Source: Rhizobium sp. N324 (GTDB taxonomy: Bacteria; Pseudomonadota; Alphaproteobacteria; Rhizobiales; Rhizobiaceae). Taken from it: DNA of 64,000 bases. The stretch is from the NCBI RefSeq assembly GCF_001664485.1, contig NZ_CP013630.1, positions 2,235,001 to 2,299,000 of the forward strand, written 5' to 3'. The notes beneath the pieces are model-generated. The model was not told where the DNA came from, ran no database searches, and saw only the letters and a list, made by a program, of their open reading frames with translations. Numbering within the stretch: position 1 is the stretch's first letter; each line of letters opens with the position of its first letter. Shown here piece by piece: positions 1 to 9,652 of this stretch. The position numbers and the translations under genes are program-made.

Positions 1-1711
1 GGGGGTGATGGATCGCCGCCGCGCCGAAGGCAAGCTGTTCAACCTGGAAAAGCGCCTCGACGCCGAGCCGCTCCCAGGCCTGGTCGGTATTGCGCACACG
101 CGCTGGGCGACCCACGGTGTTCCCAACGAAACCAATGCCCATCCGCATTTCGTCGAAGGTGTCGCCGTCGTTCATAACGGCATCATCGAGAACTTCTCCG
201 AGCTGCGCGACGAATTGACCGCGAAGGGCGCGGTCTTCGAAACCCAGACCGACACCGAGGTCGTCGCCCAGCTGATGGCAAAATACCTGCGCGAGGGAAT
301 GGAGCCGCGCGCCGCCATGCTCCAGATGCTGAACCGGCTGACCGGCGCCTATGCGCTCGCCGTCATGCTCAAGGCCGATCCCGGCACGATCATGGCTGCC
401 CGTTCCGGTCCGCCGCTTGCCGTCGGTTATGGCCGCGGCGAGATGTTCCTTGGCTCGGATGCGATCGCGCTGTCGCCCTTCACCAATGAGATCACCTATC
501 TCGTCGACGGCGATTGCGCCGTCATCACCCGCGATAGCGTCGCCGTCATCGATTTTGACGGCAAGCCGGTCAAGCGCGCCCGCCAGATCTCGCAAGCGAC
601 CGCCTATGTCGTCGACAAGGGCAACCACCGCCATTTCATGGAAAAGGAAATCTACGAGCAGCCGGAGGTCATCTCCCACGCCCTCAGCCATTACGTCGAT
701 TTCGCCGAGAACACGATCGGCGCCAATGCCGCCGCGATCGATTTCAAGGCGGCGACCGGCCTGGCAATCTCGGCCTGCGGCACCGCCTATCTGGCCGGCC
801 TTGTCGGCAAATACTGGTTCGAGCGTTATGCCCGCCTGCCTGTGGAGATCGACGTCGCCTCCGAATTCCGCTACCGCGAAATGCCGCTGTCGCCGTCGCA
901 GGCGGCGCTCTTCATCTCGCAATCCGGCGAGACCGCCGATACGCTGGCATCGCTGCGCTATTGCCGGGAGAACGGCCTGAAGATCGGCGCCGTCGTTAAT
1001 GTCCGCGAATCGACGATCGCCCGCGAATCCGACGCCGTGTTTCCGATCATGGCCGGCCCTGAAATCGGCGTCGCCTCGACCAAGGCTTTCACCTGCCAGC
1101 TGGCCGTGTTGGCATCGCTGGCGATCGGCGCCGGCAAGGCGCGCGGCACGGTGAGCGCCGAGGAGGAGAGGGCGCTGGTGCGCCATCTCGCCGAAATGCC
1201 GCGCATCATGAGCCGGGTGCTGAACCTCATCCAGCCGCAGATGGAAAGCCTGTCGCGCGAATTGTCGAAATGCAAGGACGTGCTCTATCTGGGCCGCGGC
1301 ACCAGCTTTCCGCTCGCCATGGAAGGCGCGCTGAAGCTCAAGGAAATTTCCTATATTCACGCCGAAGGTTATGCCGCCGGCGAATTGAAGCACGGGCCGA
1401 TCGCGCTGATCGACGAGAACATGCCGGTGATCGTCATCGCTCCTTACGACCGTTTCTTCGAAAAAACGGTCTCCAATATGCAGGAGGTCGCAGCCCGCGG
1501 CGGCCGCATCATCTTCATCACCGACGAGGCGGGGGCGGCGGCCTCGAAACTGCCGACCTTGGCGACGATCACTCTGCCTGTGGTCGACGAAATCATCGCG
1601 CCGATGATCTTCTCGCTGCCGATCCAGCTGCTCGCCTATCACACCGCCGTCTTCATGGGCACCGACGTCGATCAGCCGCGCAATCTGGCGAAATCCGTGA
1701 CCGTGGAATAA
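1..1711 (+). CDS. glmS: Glutamine--fructose-6-phosphate aminotransferase, 5'-truncated by window
   Basis: Makes glucosamine-6-phosphate from fructose-6-phosphate and glutamine, the first step to UDP-GlcNAc for peptidoglycan and LPS. The reading frame is open to the left edge, so about 40 N-terminal residues, including the catalytic Cys1 of the glutaminase domain, lie outside the window. What remains shows the rest of the class II glutamine amidotransferase domain (HTRWATHG, then HNGIIEN) and two SIS sugar-isomerase domains (SACGTAYLAG, ISQSGETADT, LGRGTSFPLAMEGALKLKE). It ends in the family-typical LAKSVTVE. The GTG at base 5 is an internal codon, not a start. The DUF502 gene follows about 135 bases downstream. 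Confidence 0.97.
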   Translation, partial: GVMDRRRAEGKLFNLEKRLDAEPLPGLVGIAHTRWATHGVPNETNAHPHFVEGVAVVHNGIIENFSELRDELTAKGAVFETQTDTEVVAQLMAKYLREGMEPRAAMLQMLNRLTGAYALAVMLKADPGTIMAARSGPPLAVGYGRGEMFLGSDAIALSPFTNEITYLVDGDCAVITRDSVAVIDFDGKPVKRARQISQATAYVVDKGNHRHFMEKEIYEQPEVISHALSHYVDFAENTIGANAAAIDFKAATGLAISACGTAYLAGLVGKYWFERYARLPVEIDVASEFRYREMPLSPSQAALFISQSGETADTLASLRYCRENGLKIGAVVNVRESTIARESDAVFPIMAGPEIGVASTKAFTCQLAVLASLAIGAGKARGTVSAEEERALVRHLAEMPRIMSRVLNLIQPQMESLSRELSKCKDVLYLGRGTSFPLAMEGALKLKEISYIHAEGYAAGELKHGPIALIDENMPVIVIAPYDRFFEKTVSNMQEVAARGGRIIFITDEAGAAASKLPTLATITLPVVDEIIAPMIFSLPIQLLAYHTAVFMGTDVDQPRNLAKSVTVE

Positions 1712-1845
1712 GCCCGCGAGGATCCGATCTTCGCGCCGAAACATATTGTGCCACGCCCCGAATTCTGGCAGTTTTACCAGGCGGACAAGGGGGAAAGGCC
1801 GGCGTTCCGGCCTGTCCAGGACCGAGATGGAGCTCATCAGGAGAG

Positions 1846-2553
1846 ATGACCGACAACACCCCCAGAATGCCGGTCGCGACCCGGCTGAGGAATAATTTTC
1901 TCGCAGGCCTGATCATCTGCGCGCCGATCGCGATTACCATCTGGCTGACCTGGACCTTCATCCACTGGTCGGACAGCTGGGTCAGGCCCTATATTCCTGC
2001 GCGCTGGAATCCGGAAAGCTATCTCAATTTCGCTATTCCCGGTTTCGGCCTGCTGATCGCCGTCGTGCTGATCACCGTCGTCGGCTTCCTCGGCAAGAAC
2101 CTGATCGGCCAGAGCATCGTCCGTTTCGGTGAATCAGTCGTCCAGCGCATGCCCCTGGTGCGCACGATCTATCGAAGCGTGAAGCAGATTTTCGAAACCG
2201 TTCTGAAGGAGCAGGCGAACTCCTTCAAGAAGGTCGGCCTCATCGAATATCCCGGTCCCGGCCTCTGGGCGCTGGTCTTCATCGCCACCGATGCCAAGGG
2301 AGAGATCGCGTCGAAGTTCAACGCCATGGGCCAGGACATGGTGGCCGTCTTCCTGCCGCCGACGCCGGTGCCGACGGCCGGTTTCCTCGTCTTCGTCCCC
2401 CGCGAAAAGATCGTCCTGCTCGACATGAGCCCGGAAGACGCCGCCAAGTTCCTGATATCGGGCGGCCTCGTCGCCCCAGGACACATGCCGTCCGAGCCGA
2501 AGCAGAAGCATTTGCCGCGGCCGAAGCCGGTGGCGGTTTCAAAAGCGGATTGA
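1846..2553 (+). CDS. DUF502 family inner-membrane protein
   Basis: A 235-residue protein of the DUF502 family, whose biochemical role is not established. Two hydrophobic segments are visible, at about residues 17-37 and 60-82. They are followed by the conserved cytoplasmic region with the family signature around VQRMPLVRTIYRSVKQIFE and the later PTPVPTAGFLVFVP block. The C-terminal tail is basic and proline-rich. The ATG at 1846 is preceded by an AGGAG ribosome site; longer in-frame extensions upstream translate to glmS out-of-frame sequence and are rejected. It follows glmS on the same strand and is convergent with recG. Confidence 0.88.
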   Translation: MTDNTPRMPVATRLRNNFLAGLIICAPIAITIWLTWTFIHWSDSWVRPYIPARWNPESYLNFAIPGFGLLIAVVLITVVGFLGKNLIGQSIVRFGESVVQRMPLVRTIYRSVKQIFETVLKEQANSFKKVGLIEYPGPGLWALVFIATDAKGEIASKFNAMGQDMVAVFLPPTPVPTAGFLVFVPREKIVLLDMSPEDAAKFLISGGLVAPGHMPSEPKQKHLPRPKPVAVSKAD

Positions 2554-2601
2554 TGCATGTCGCCCAAAAGTGTTTGGCGGTTTTGGGATAACGACATGCA
2601 T
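2553..2601. repeat. Intergenic palindromic repeat
   Basis: A long imperfect inverted repeat occupies the gap between the convergent DUF502 gene and recG. The outer arms of 10 bases at 2553-2562 and 2592-2601 match perfectly, and inner arms CCCAAAA (2563-2569) and TTTTGGG (2581-2587) also pair. The design resembles short palindromic elements scattered between genes in Rhizobium genomes; that resemblance is from memory. In RNA it could fold and help end transcription from both sides, although no T-run follows. Confidence 0.65.
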
Positions 2602-2628
2602 GGAAAGAAGAGATAGAGCGCGTCGCGC

Positions 2629-4734
2629 TTATCCTGCCCTCAGGAACCGGATCGCCTCATCGCGGCGGAAGAGATAGAGCAGGGTGCGGATCGCCTGTCC
2701 TCTTTCGCTGGTGAGCTCCGGATCGCGCTCGATCAGATAGGCGGCATCCTTGCGGGCGATTTCCAGCAGGTCGGCATGCGCCTCGAGGCTGGCGATGCGG
2801 AAACCCGGCGTGCCGGACTGGCGGGTGCCGAGCAATTCGCCTTCGCCGCGCAGCTTCAGGTCTTCCTCGGCGATGCGAAAGCCGTCCTCGGTCTCGCGCA
2901 TGATCGACAGCCGGGCATGGCCGGTTTCGCCGAGTGGCCCCTTGTAGAGCAGGATGCAGGTCGAGGCCTCGTCGCCGCGCCCGACCCGGCCGCGCAGCTG
3001 GTGCAATTGCGCCAGCCCGAAGCGTTCGGCATGTTCGATCACCATGATCGTCGCATCCGGCACGTCGACGCCGACCTCGACGACGGTGGTGGCGACGAGC
3101 AGCCGGGTCTCGCCGTTCTTGAACGCCATCATCGCCGCATCCTTCTCCGGTCCGCTCATGCGGCCGTGGATGAGGCCGATATCGGGGCCGAGGGCGGAAA
3201 CGAGCGTCGCATGCCGCTCCTCGGCCGACATCAGGTCGAGCTCTTCGGATTCTTCGACCAGCGGGCAGATCCAGTAGGCCTTCTTGCCCTCGGCAAGCGC
3301 GCCCTGCAACCGGCCGACGATTTCGCCTGTTCGTTCCATCGGCACGGTGATCGTCTGGATCGGCTTACGGCCGGCAGGTTTTTCCGTGAGCTTGGAAACA
3401 TCCATATCGCCGAAGGCGGCAAGCACCAGCGTGCGCGGGATCGGCGTCGCCGTCATCACCAGCATGTGCGGCGAGATGCCCTTGGCGGTCAGCCTCAGGC
3501 GCTGATGCACGCCGAAACGGTGCTGCTCGTCCACGACGGCCAGCATCAGCTTTGCGTAAGAGACGCTGTCCTGGAACAGCGCATGCGTGCCGATGATGAT
3601 CTGTGCCGCGCCTGAGGCGATGCGTTCGAGGATCTCCTCGCGCTCACGCCCCTTGGTGCGGCCGGTCAGCACCTCGATGCCAAGCCCGGCGGAGGCGGCG
3701 AATTTCGAGATCGTCGCGTGGTGCTGGCGCGCCAGGATTTCGGTCGGCGCCATCAGCACGGCCTGGCCGCCGCTCTCGATCACCGCCGCCATCGCCATCA
3801 GCGCCACCAGCGTCTTGCCGGAGCCGACATCGCCCTGCAGCAGCCGCAGCATGCGCTCGGCCCCGGCCATGTCCTGCAAAACCTCGGCGATCGCCTCGTT
3901 CTGGCTTGATGTGAGCGAAAAGGGCAGGGACTTCAGGATCTTGCCGCTGATGTCTCCCGTCGCCTCCACCGGCTGGCCCGCCACCTTGCGCAGCCGCTGG
4001 CGCACCAGGCTCAGTGAAAGCTGGCCGGCGAGGAACTCGTCATAGGCAAGCCGCCGCCGCGCTGGGGCCTGTGGGTCTATATCGGCGGGGTCGCGCGGCT
4101 CGTGCAGCATATGAAAGCTGTCGCGGATCGACGGCAGACCCTGCTTCTGCGCCAGCGCCGGGTCGATCCATTCCGGCAGCTCGGGAAAACGCGGCAAGGC
4201 AGCGTCGATGATCTTGCGCAATGTCTTCGGTGAAAGTCCTGCCGTCAGCGGATAGATCGGCTCGACCAGCGGCAGGTTCTCCGCCTCATCGGCCCTGACG
4301 ATATAGTCCGGATGCACCATCGAGGCGCGGCCGTTGAACCAGTCGACCTTGCCGCTGACCGTCACCTCCGCATCGATCGGCAGCTGCTTTTCTAGCCAGG
4401 CGGCCTGGCCGCGGAAAAAGACCAGTGTCAGCTCGCCGGTCTCGTCATGCAGAAAGACCCGGTAGGGCACATTGCTCTTGCCACGCGGCGGCACCTGGTG
4501 CCGGTCGACGCGCGCGGTGATCGTCACGATCGCGCCCTGCGGCGCGCGGGCGATGCCCGGCTGGTTGCGCCGATCGATCAGCGAAAAGGGCGCATGGAAG
4601 ATGAGATCGATGACCCGGCAATCCTCCGGCGTCTCGCGCCCGAGCAGCTTGACCAGCAGTTCGGCGATCTTCGGGCCGACGCCCGGAAGGCCCGAAATGG
4701 GGGAAAACAGAGGATCGAGAATGGCGGGGCGCAT
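2629..4734 (-). CDS. recG: ATP-dependent DNA helicase RecG
   Basis: Branch-migrating helicase that reverses stalled replication forks and processes Holliday junctions. About 701 residues. The N-terminal wedge/OB region has the helix-hairpin-helix-like SGLPGVGPKIAELL near residue 14. Helicase motif I is GDVGSGKT, motif II is DEQHRFGV, and motif III is MTATPIPRT; the C-terminal domain has TTVVEVGVDVPDA and QLRGRVGRG. I place the start at the ATG at 4732-4734 (MRPAILDP), matching the usual rhizobial N-terminus; a further 15 codons upstream are open but look like noise. It is divergent from sdhE, only about 90 bases away. Confidence 0.96.
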   Translation of the reverse strand: MRPAILDPLFSPISGLPGVGPKIAELLVKLLGRETPEDCRVIDLIFHAPFSLIDRRNQPGIARAPQGAIVTITARVDRHQVPPRGKSNVPYRVFLHDETGELTLVFFRGQAAWLEKQLPIDAEVTVSGKVDWFNGRASMVHPDYIVRADEAENLPLVEPIYPLTAGLSPKTLRKIIDAALPRFPELPEWIDPALAQKQGLPSIRDSFHMLHEPRDPADIDPQAPARRRLAYDEFLAGQLSLSLVRQRLRKVAGQPVEATGDISGKILKSLPFSLTSSQNEAIAEVLQDMAGAERMLRLLQGDVGSGKTLVALMAMAAVIESGGQAVLMAPTEILARQHHATISKFAASAGLGIEVLTGRTKGREREEILERIASGAAQIIIGTHALFQDSVSYAKLMLAVVDEQHRFGVHQRLRLTAKGISPHMLVMTATPIPRTLVLAAFGDMDVSKLTEKPAGRKPIQTITVPMERTGEIVGRLQGALAEGKKAYWICPLVEESEELDLMSAEERHATLVSALGPDIGLIHGRMSGPEKDAAMMAFKNGETRLLVATTVVEVGVDVPDATIMVIEHAERFGLAQLHQLRGRVGRGDEASTCILLYKGPLGETGHARLSIMRETEDGFRIAEEDLKLRGEGELLGTRQSGTPGFRIASLEAHADLLEIARKDAAYLIERDPELTSERGQAIRTLLYLFRRDEAIRFLRAG

Positions 4735-4826
4735 GCGGCCAAAATGCGATGAACAATGCGGCCTTGGCAAGGCTGACAAGCCGCTTTCCAGGGTCTATAG
4801 AGGCGCATCAACAGGAAGGTAATGCC

Positions 4827-5132
4827 ATGACAGGTGTCACGCTCACCAGTGCCGGTCTCGACCCGCGCCGCCGCCGGATCCTTTTCCGCTGCTGGCACCG
4901 CGGCATCCGCGAGATGGATCTGGTCTTCGGCCAGTTCGCCGAAGCCGAGATCGCGACGCTTTCGGAAGCCGAGCTCGACGAATTCGAGACGATCATGGCT
5001 GAGGAAGACAATGATCTGGTCCGCTGGATCATGGGAACATGGCCGGTCCCCGAGCGTTTCAAGACACCGATCTTTGCCCGCCTTGCCGCCTATACGCCCG
5101 ATTTCGACAAGCCCCTCAGGACGCCGGAATGA
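4827..5132 (+). CDS. sdhE: FAD assembly factor SdhE
   Basis: A 101-residue member of the SdhE (formerly DUF339/YgfY) family, which promotes covalent FAD attachment to the succinate dehydrogenase flavoprotein. The diagnostic RGxxE motif is present as RGIRE within FRCWHRGIREMDLVFG, followed by the acidic helix region and WIMGTWPVPE. The start at 4827 has an AGGAAGG ribosome site 8 or so bases upstream; the upstream open extension overlaps the recG 5' end and is not credible. Its TGA stop overlaps the mfd ATG (ATGA), so the two are translationally coupled. Confidence 0.92.
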   Translation: MTGVTLTSAGLDPRRRRILFRCWHRGIREMDLVFGQFAEAEIATLSEAELDEFETIMAEEDNDLVRWIMGTWPVPERFKTPIFARLAAYTPDFDKPLRTPE

Positions 5133-8100
5133 TCCCTGGTTTTGATGCGAAGAAGCTTGCGGCCATTGCCGAGCCGCTGACGATCGGCAATGTGCCTGTC
5201 GGCCTCGAACCGCTGCTGCTGGCCGAACTCGCCCGGGCGGGAGAGCCGGTCGCTTATGTCATATCGGACGGCCACCGCATGGCCGATCTCGAGCAGATGC
5301 TGGGCTTCGTCGCCCCCGATATTCCGGTTCTCACGCTGCCGGCCTGGGACTGTCTGCCCTATGACCGCGTCTCGCCGAGCGCCGATACCTCGGCCCGCCG
5401 GCTGGCCGCACTCGGCGGCCTCATCGCTCATCGCAAGAAGCCGCATGCGGCCATCGTGCTCGTCACCGCCAATGCCATGCTGCAGAAGGTGGCGCCGCAG
5501 GATGTTATCGAAAGCCTGAGCTTTTCGGCTCGCCCCGGCAACCAGCTGCGCATGGACGATCTCGCCTGCCGCCTGGAGCGCAACGGCTTCGACCGTGTGG
5601 CGACGGTTCGCGAAGTCGGCGAATATGCCGTGCGTGGCGGTATTCTCGACGTCTTCGTGCCGGGTTCGGAAGAGCCGGTCCGCCTCGATTTCTTCGGCGA
5701 CACGCTGGAATCGATCCGCAGTTTCGATCCGGCGAGCCAGCGCACGACCGGCCAGGTGCGCTCGCTTGACCTCAATCCGATGAGCGAGGTGACACTGACA
5801 CCCGACACGATCAGCCGCTTCCGCAAGAATTACCTCTCGGCTTTCGGCGCGACGACGCGTGACGACGCACTTTATCTCGCCGTTTCCGAAGGCCGCCGTT
5901 ATCCCGGAATGGAGCACTGGCTGCCGCTCTTCTACGAGAAGCTCGATACCGTCTTCGATTATCTCAGCGGTTTCCGCGTCGTCACCGACCATACGGTGCG
6001 TGAGGCAGCCGAGGAGCGCTCCAAGCTGGTCTTCGATTATTACGATGCCCGCCTGAATTCCGGCCAGCCGGCCAAAGGTCAGATGGCCCAAGGCACGCCC
6101 TACAAGCCGGTGACGCCCGGCCAGCTCTATCTCGACAGCAAGCTTTTCGCCAAAACCCTCGACGCGCTCGGGGCGATCCGCATCAGCCCCTTCAACGAGA
6201 TCGAGGGCGAGGCGAGGCGGGTCGTCAATATCGACGCTCGCCAGGGCCAGCGCTGGGCCCGCTCGAATGCCGAGGGCGGCGGCGATGCCGAACGCATCAA
6301 TATCTTCGACGTTGTCGTCAAGCATATCGCTGATCGGCGGGCAGGCGGAGCGAAAGTGCTGGTCACCGCCTGGACCGAAGGCTCGCTGGAGCGCCTGCTG
6401 CAGGTGCTGAACGAGCATGGTCTGGAGAAGGTCAAGCCGGTCGAGGCGCTGAAGGATGTCGGCGCGCTGGGCAAAGGCGAGGCGGCGGCCGCCGTGCTTA
6501 ATCTCGAATCCGGCTTCGAGGCGGGCGATCTCATCGTCATCGGCGAGCAGGATATTCTCGGCGACCGCATGGTGCGCCGCTCCAAGCGCCGCAAGCGCGC
6601 CGCCGATTTCATCGCCGAGGTCGCCGGCCTCGACGAGGGCTCGATCGTCGTCCACGCCGAACACGGCATCGGCCGCTTCATCGGGTTGAAGACCATCGAG
6701 GCCGCAGGCGCGCCGCATGCCTGCCTCGAACTGCAATATGCCGACGAGGCCAAACTCTTCCTGCCGGTCGAAAACATCGATCTTCTCTCGCGCTATGGCG
6801 GCGAGGGCACCGAGGCCCAGCTCGACAAGCTCGGCGGTGGCGCCTGGCAGATGCGCAAGGCCAAGCTGAAAAAGCGCCTGCTCGATATGGCCGATGCCCT
6901 GATCCGCATCGCCGCCGAGCGGCTGACCCGCCACGCGCCGATGCTGACGACGCCGGACGGCCTTTACGACGAGTTTGCCGCCCGTTTCCCCTATGATGAG
7001 ACCGAGGACCAGGATAACGCCATCGACGCGGTGCGCTCCGATCTCGGCGCTGGCCGGCCGATGGATCGTCTGGTCTGCGGTGACGTCGGCTTTGGCAAGA
7101 CCGAAGTGGCGCTGCGCGCCGCCTTCGTCGCTGCGATGAACGGCGTCCAGGTTGCCATCGTCGTGCCGACGACCTTGCTTGCCCGCCAGCATTTCAAGAC
7201 CTTTTCAGAGCGCTTCCGCGGCCTGCCGGTGCGTGTCCAGCAGGCCTCGCGCCTTGTCGGCGCCAAGGAATTGGCGCTGACCAAGAAGGAAGTGGCGGAG
7301 GGCAAGACCGATATCGTCGTTGGCACGCATGCGCTGCTCGGCGCCGGCATCAAATTCGCCAATCTCGGCCTCCTCGTCATCGACGAGGAGCAGCATTTCG
7401 GCGTCAAGCACAAGGAGCGGCTGAAGGAGCTGAAGAGCGACGTGCACGTTCTGACCCTGTCGGCGACGCCGATCCCGCGCACGCTGCAGCTTGCCATGAC
7501 CGGCGTGCGCGAACTGTCGCTTATCACCACGCCGCCGGTCGACCGCATGGCGGTGCGCACCTTCATCTCGCCCTTCGACAGCCTGGTCATCCGCGAGACG
7601 CTGATGCGCGAGCACTATCGCGGCGGCCAGAGTTTTTACGTCTGCCCGCGGCTCGCCGATCTCGCCGATGTGCACGCCTTCCTGCAGTCGGATGTGCCGG
7701 AGCTGAAGGTTGCTGTCGCCCATGGCCAGATGCCGGCCGGCGAACTCGAAGACATCATGAACGCCTTCTATGAAGGCCGCTACGATGTGCTGCTGTCCAC
7801 AACCATCGTCGAATCCGGCCTCGATGTGCCGACAGCCAACACGCTGATCGTCCACCGTGCCGATATGTTCGGCCTTGCCCAGCTCTATCAGCTGCGCGGC
7901 CGCGTCGGCCGCTCGAAGGTGCGCGCTTTCGCGCTCTTCACCCTGCCTGTCAACAAGGTGCTGACGGCGACGGCCGACCGCCGGCTGAAAGTGCTGCAGT
8001 CGCTCGATACGCTCGGTGCCGGCTTCCAGCTGGCAAGCCACGACCTCGATATCCGCGGCGCCGGCAACCTGCTCGGCGAAGAGCAGTCCGGCCACATCAA

Positions 8101-8632
8101 GGAGGTCGGCTTCGAACTCTATCAGCAGATGCTGGAAGAGGCGGTCGCCGAGGTCAAGGGTATCGACGAGATCCACGACACCGGCTGGTCGCCGCAAATC
8201 TCCGTCGGCACGACCGTGATGATCCCTGAGGGTTACGTTCCTGACCTGCATCTGCGCATGGCGCTTTACCGCCGTCTCGGCGAAATCACCGAACTCAAGG
8301 AGATCGACGGCTTCGGCGCCGAGATGATCGACCGCTTCGGGCCGATGCCGATCGAAGTTCAGCATCTCCTGAAGATCGTCTACATCAAATCGCTCTGCCG
8401 CACCGCCAATGTCGAAAAACTCGATGCCGGCCCGAAGGGCGTCGTGGTGCAGTTCCGCAACAAGGAATTCCCCAACCCGGCAAATCTCGTCGGCTATATC
8501 GGCAAACAGGGCACGATGGCGAAGATCCGCCCCGACCACAGCCTGTTCCTGACCCGCGATCTGCCGACCCCGGAAAAACGCCTGCAGGGCGCTGCCGTTA
8601 TCATGACGCAACTGGCCGAGATGGCGAAATAG
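5129..8632 (+). CDS. mfd: Transcription-repair coupling factor Mfd
   Basis: An 1167-residue DNA translocase that removes RNA polymerase stalled at lesions and recruits UvrA. The N-terminal UvrB-like module has the PAWDCLPYDRVSPS segment. The central RNA-polymerase-interacting domain starts at about residue 500 (VHAEHGIGRFIGL), and the RecG-like motor carries GDVGFGKTE (Walker A), DEEQHFGV (DEEQ box) and LSATPIPRTL. The C-terminal TRCF domain follows QLRGRVGRS. The start overlaps the sdhE stop by four bases. Together with uvrA further along, the window carries two parts of nucleotide excision repair at separate loci. Confidence 0.97.
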   Translation: MIPGFDAKKLAAIAEPLTIGNVPVGLEPLLLAELARAGEPVAYVISDGHRMADLEQMLGFVAPDIPVLTLPAWDCLPYDRVSPSADTSARRLAALGGLIAHRKKPHAAIVLVTANAMLQKVAPQDVIESLSFSARPGNQLRMDDLACRLERNGFDRVATVREVGEYAVRGGILDVFVPGSEEPVRLDFFGDTLESIRSFDPASQRTTGQVRSLDLNPMSEVTLTPDTISRFRKNYLSAFGATTRDDALYLAVSEGRRYPGMEHWLPLFYEKLDTVFDYLSGFRVVTDHTVREAAEERSKLVFDYYDARLNSGQPAKGQMAQGTPYKPVTPGQLYLDSKLFAKTLDALGAIRISPFNEIEGEARRVVNIDARQGQRWARSNAEGGGDAERINIFDVVVKHIADRRAGGAKVLVTAWTEGSLERLLQVLNEHGLEKVKPVEALKDVGALGKGEAAAAVLNLESGFEAGDLIVIGEQDILGDRMVRRSKRRKRAADFIAEVAGLDEGSIVVHAEHGIGRFIGLKTIEAAGAPHACLELQYADEAKLFLPVENIDLLSRYGGEGTEAQLDKLGGGAWQMRKAKLKKRLLDMADALIRIAAERLTRHAPMLTTPDGLYDEFAARFPYDETEDQDNAIDAVRSDLGAGRPMDRLVCGDVGFGKTEVALRAAFVAAMNGVQVAIVVPTTLLARQHFKTFSERFRGLPVRVQQASRLVGAKELALTKKEVAEGKTDIVVGTHALLGAGIKFANLGLLVIDEEQHFGVKHKERLKELKSDVHVLTLSATPIPRTLQLAMTGVRELSLITTPPVDRMAVRTFISPFDSLVIRETLMREHYRGGQSFYVCPRLADLADVHAFLQSDVPELKVAVAHGQMPAGELEDIMNAFYEGRYDVLLSTTIVESGLDVPTANTLIVHRADMFGLAQLYQLRGRVGRSKVRAFALFTLPVNKVLTATADRRLKVLQSLDTLGAGFQLASHDLDIRGAGNLLGEEQSGHIKEVGFELYQQMLEEAVAEVKGIDEIHDTGWSPQISVGTTVMIPEGYVPDLHLRMALYRRLGEITELKEIDGFGAEMIDRFGPMPIEVQHLLKIVYIKSLCRTANVEKLDAGPKGVVVQFRNKEFPNPANLVGYIGKQGTMAKIRPDHSLFLTRDLPTPEKRLQGAAVIMTQLAEMAK

Positions 8633-8647
8633 AACAGAGGAAGAGAG

Positions 8648-9115
8648 ATGGCGACATACGGCGCGACGATCGCCTGGGAGCGGAACGGCGAGACCTTCAT
8701 CGACAATCGCTATAGCCGCGCCCATCGCTGGACTTTCGACGGCGGCATCGAGGTGAGGGCGTCCTCGTCCTCACATGTCGTTCCGCTGCCCTATTCCGCC
8801 GAAGACGCCGTCGATCCGGAAGAGGCGTTCGTCGCCTCGCTCTCCAGCTGCCACATGCTGTGGTTCCTGTCGATCGCCGCAAAGCAGCGATTTTGCGTCG
8901 ACAGCTACACCGATGCCGCCGAGGGCATCATGGAGAAGAACGCCGAAGGCCGTCTCGCCATGACCGTCGTGACGCTGAGGCCGCATGTCGTCTTCAGCGG
9001 TGAGAGGCTGCCCTCTTTGAGCGAGTTCGAAGCCCTGCATCACCGCGCCCACGATGAATGTTTCATCGCCAATTCGGTAAAGACCGAGGTGCGCTGCATT
9101 CCGGTTTTGGGGTGA
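8648..9115 (+). CDS. OsmC family peroxiredoxin-like protein
   Basis: A 155-residue OsmC/Ohr-type protein, a family of thiol peroxidases that reduce organic hydroperoxides. The two expected redox cysteines are visible: one in SLSSCHMLWFLS near residue 75 and one in HDECFIANS near residue 140. The spacing and the short N-terminal beta region fit the OsmC/YhfA side of the family better than classical Ohr. It begins 15 bases after mfd with a GAGGAAGAG ribosome site and is probably co-transcribed with it. The physiological substrate cannot be told from sequence. Confidence 0.85.
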   Translation: MATYGATIAWERNGETFIDNRYSRAHRWTFDGGIEVRASSSSHVVPLPYSAEDAVDPEEAFVASLSSCHMLWFLSIAAKQRFCVDSYTDAAEGIMEKNAEGRLAMTVVTLRPHVVFSGERLPSLSEFEALHHRAHDECFIANSVKTEVRCIPVLG

Positions 9116-9403
9116 AGCTGAAACCAATTGCCAAGCGCTAATCCTGCCGGATCTGCTTCACTTATTGACGGACGGGGGATGCCGCTCGCACGTAGCCATC
9201 GACGCCTCGCTGAGCAGCGCGTTCGAAAGAGAACAGCCGATCACAGATTACGCCAGATAGAGCAACGTGGGGATTAAACATCGCTTACCTTATAAGGGAA
9301 TTGAATGTGTCGACGCCACCGTCAAAATTATAAGCAGGTAGGGGGCTGGCTCGCTCGCTGAGGAGTGATCATTCAACCGCTGCCGAGATAGAAACTAAAA
9401 GTC
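9116..9403. other. Intergenic stretch, no gene seen
   Basis: Nearly 290 bases between the OsmC gene and the toxin-tip-like ORF. No credible ORF, RNA gene or strong terminator was found. Composition shifts towards AT in the second half, so this probably contains the left boundary of the small acquired island that follows. Confidence 0.5.
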
Positions 9404-9652
9404 ATGACCACGCAAACAAGACACCAAACGCCTCGGGGCGCAAGAGCTGATGCAGAGACGTTTAATAGGCTATATCTCGTGAAGAACGTGGGCACCCTTC
9501 GTGCGACCTATCAAATCAGGTTGTTGGCTTTCCGCGCGGCGTCCGAGGGTCTTAAACTCGTCATTAAGGTACCTAAAGCATGTAAGTATCATCCTTGTCT
9601 TCTTGATCTAATTAGGAAGACGAAGGATGTGATACTTCGGGAAGATTACTGA
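9404..9652 (+). CDS. Possible C-terminal toxin-domain fragment, paired with Imm70
   Basis: An 82-residue ORF with AT-richer composition than its neighbours. The last 50 or so residues (from about LVKNVGTLRATYQIRL to the basic KVPKACKYHPCL and the REDY end) look like the extreme C-terminal tip of polymorphic or contact-dependent toxins, from memory of such tips; no catalytic motif is identified. An in-frame TAG lies 13 bases before the ATG, so no larger toxin is attached here. The stop overlaps the ATG of the immunity gene by one base (TGATG), the coupling usual for toxin-immunity pairs. Alternative: an unrelated small protein. Confidence 0.5.
   Translation: MTTQTRHQTPRGARADAETFNRLYLVKNVGTLRATYQIRLLAFRAASEGLKLVIKVPKACKYHPCLLDLIRKTKDVILREDY

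Noticed and set aside
5090..8725. Very long minus-strand ORFs opposite mfd
   Set aside because: They mirror the mfd codons in the antisense frame, lack ribosome sites and have a composition (His/Asp/Ala/Gly-rich) typical of GC-rich shadow frames.
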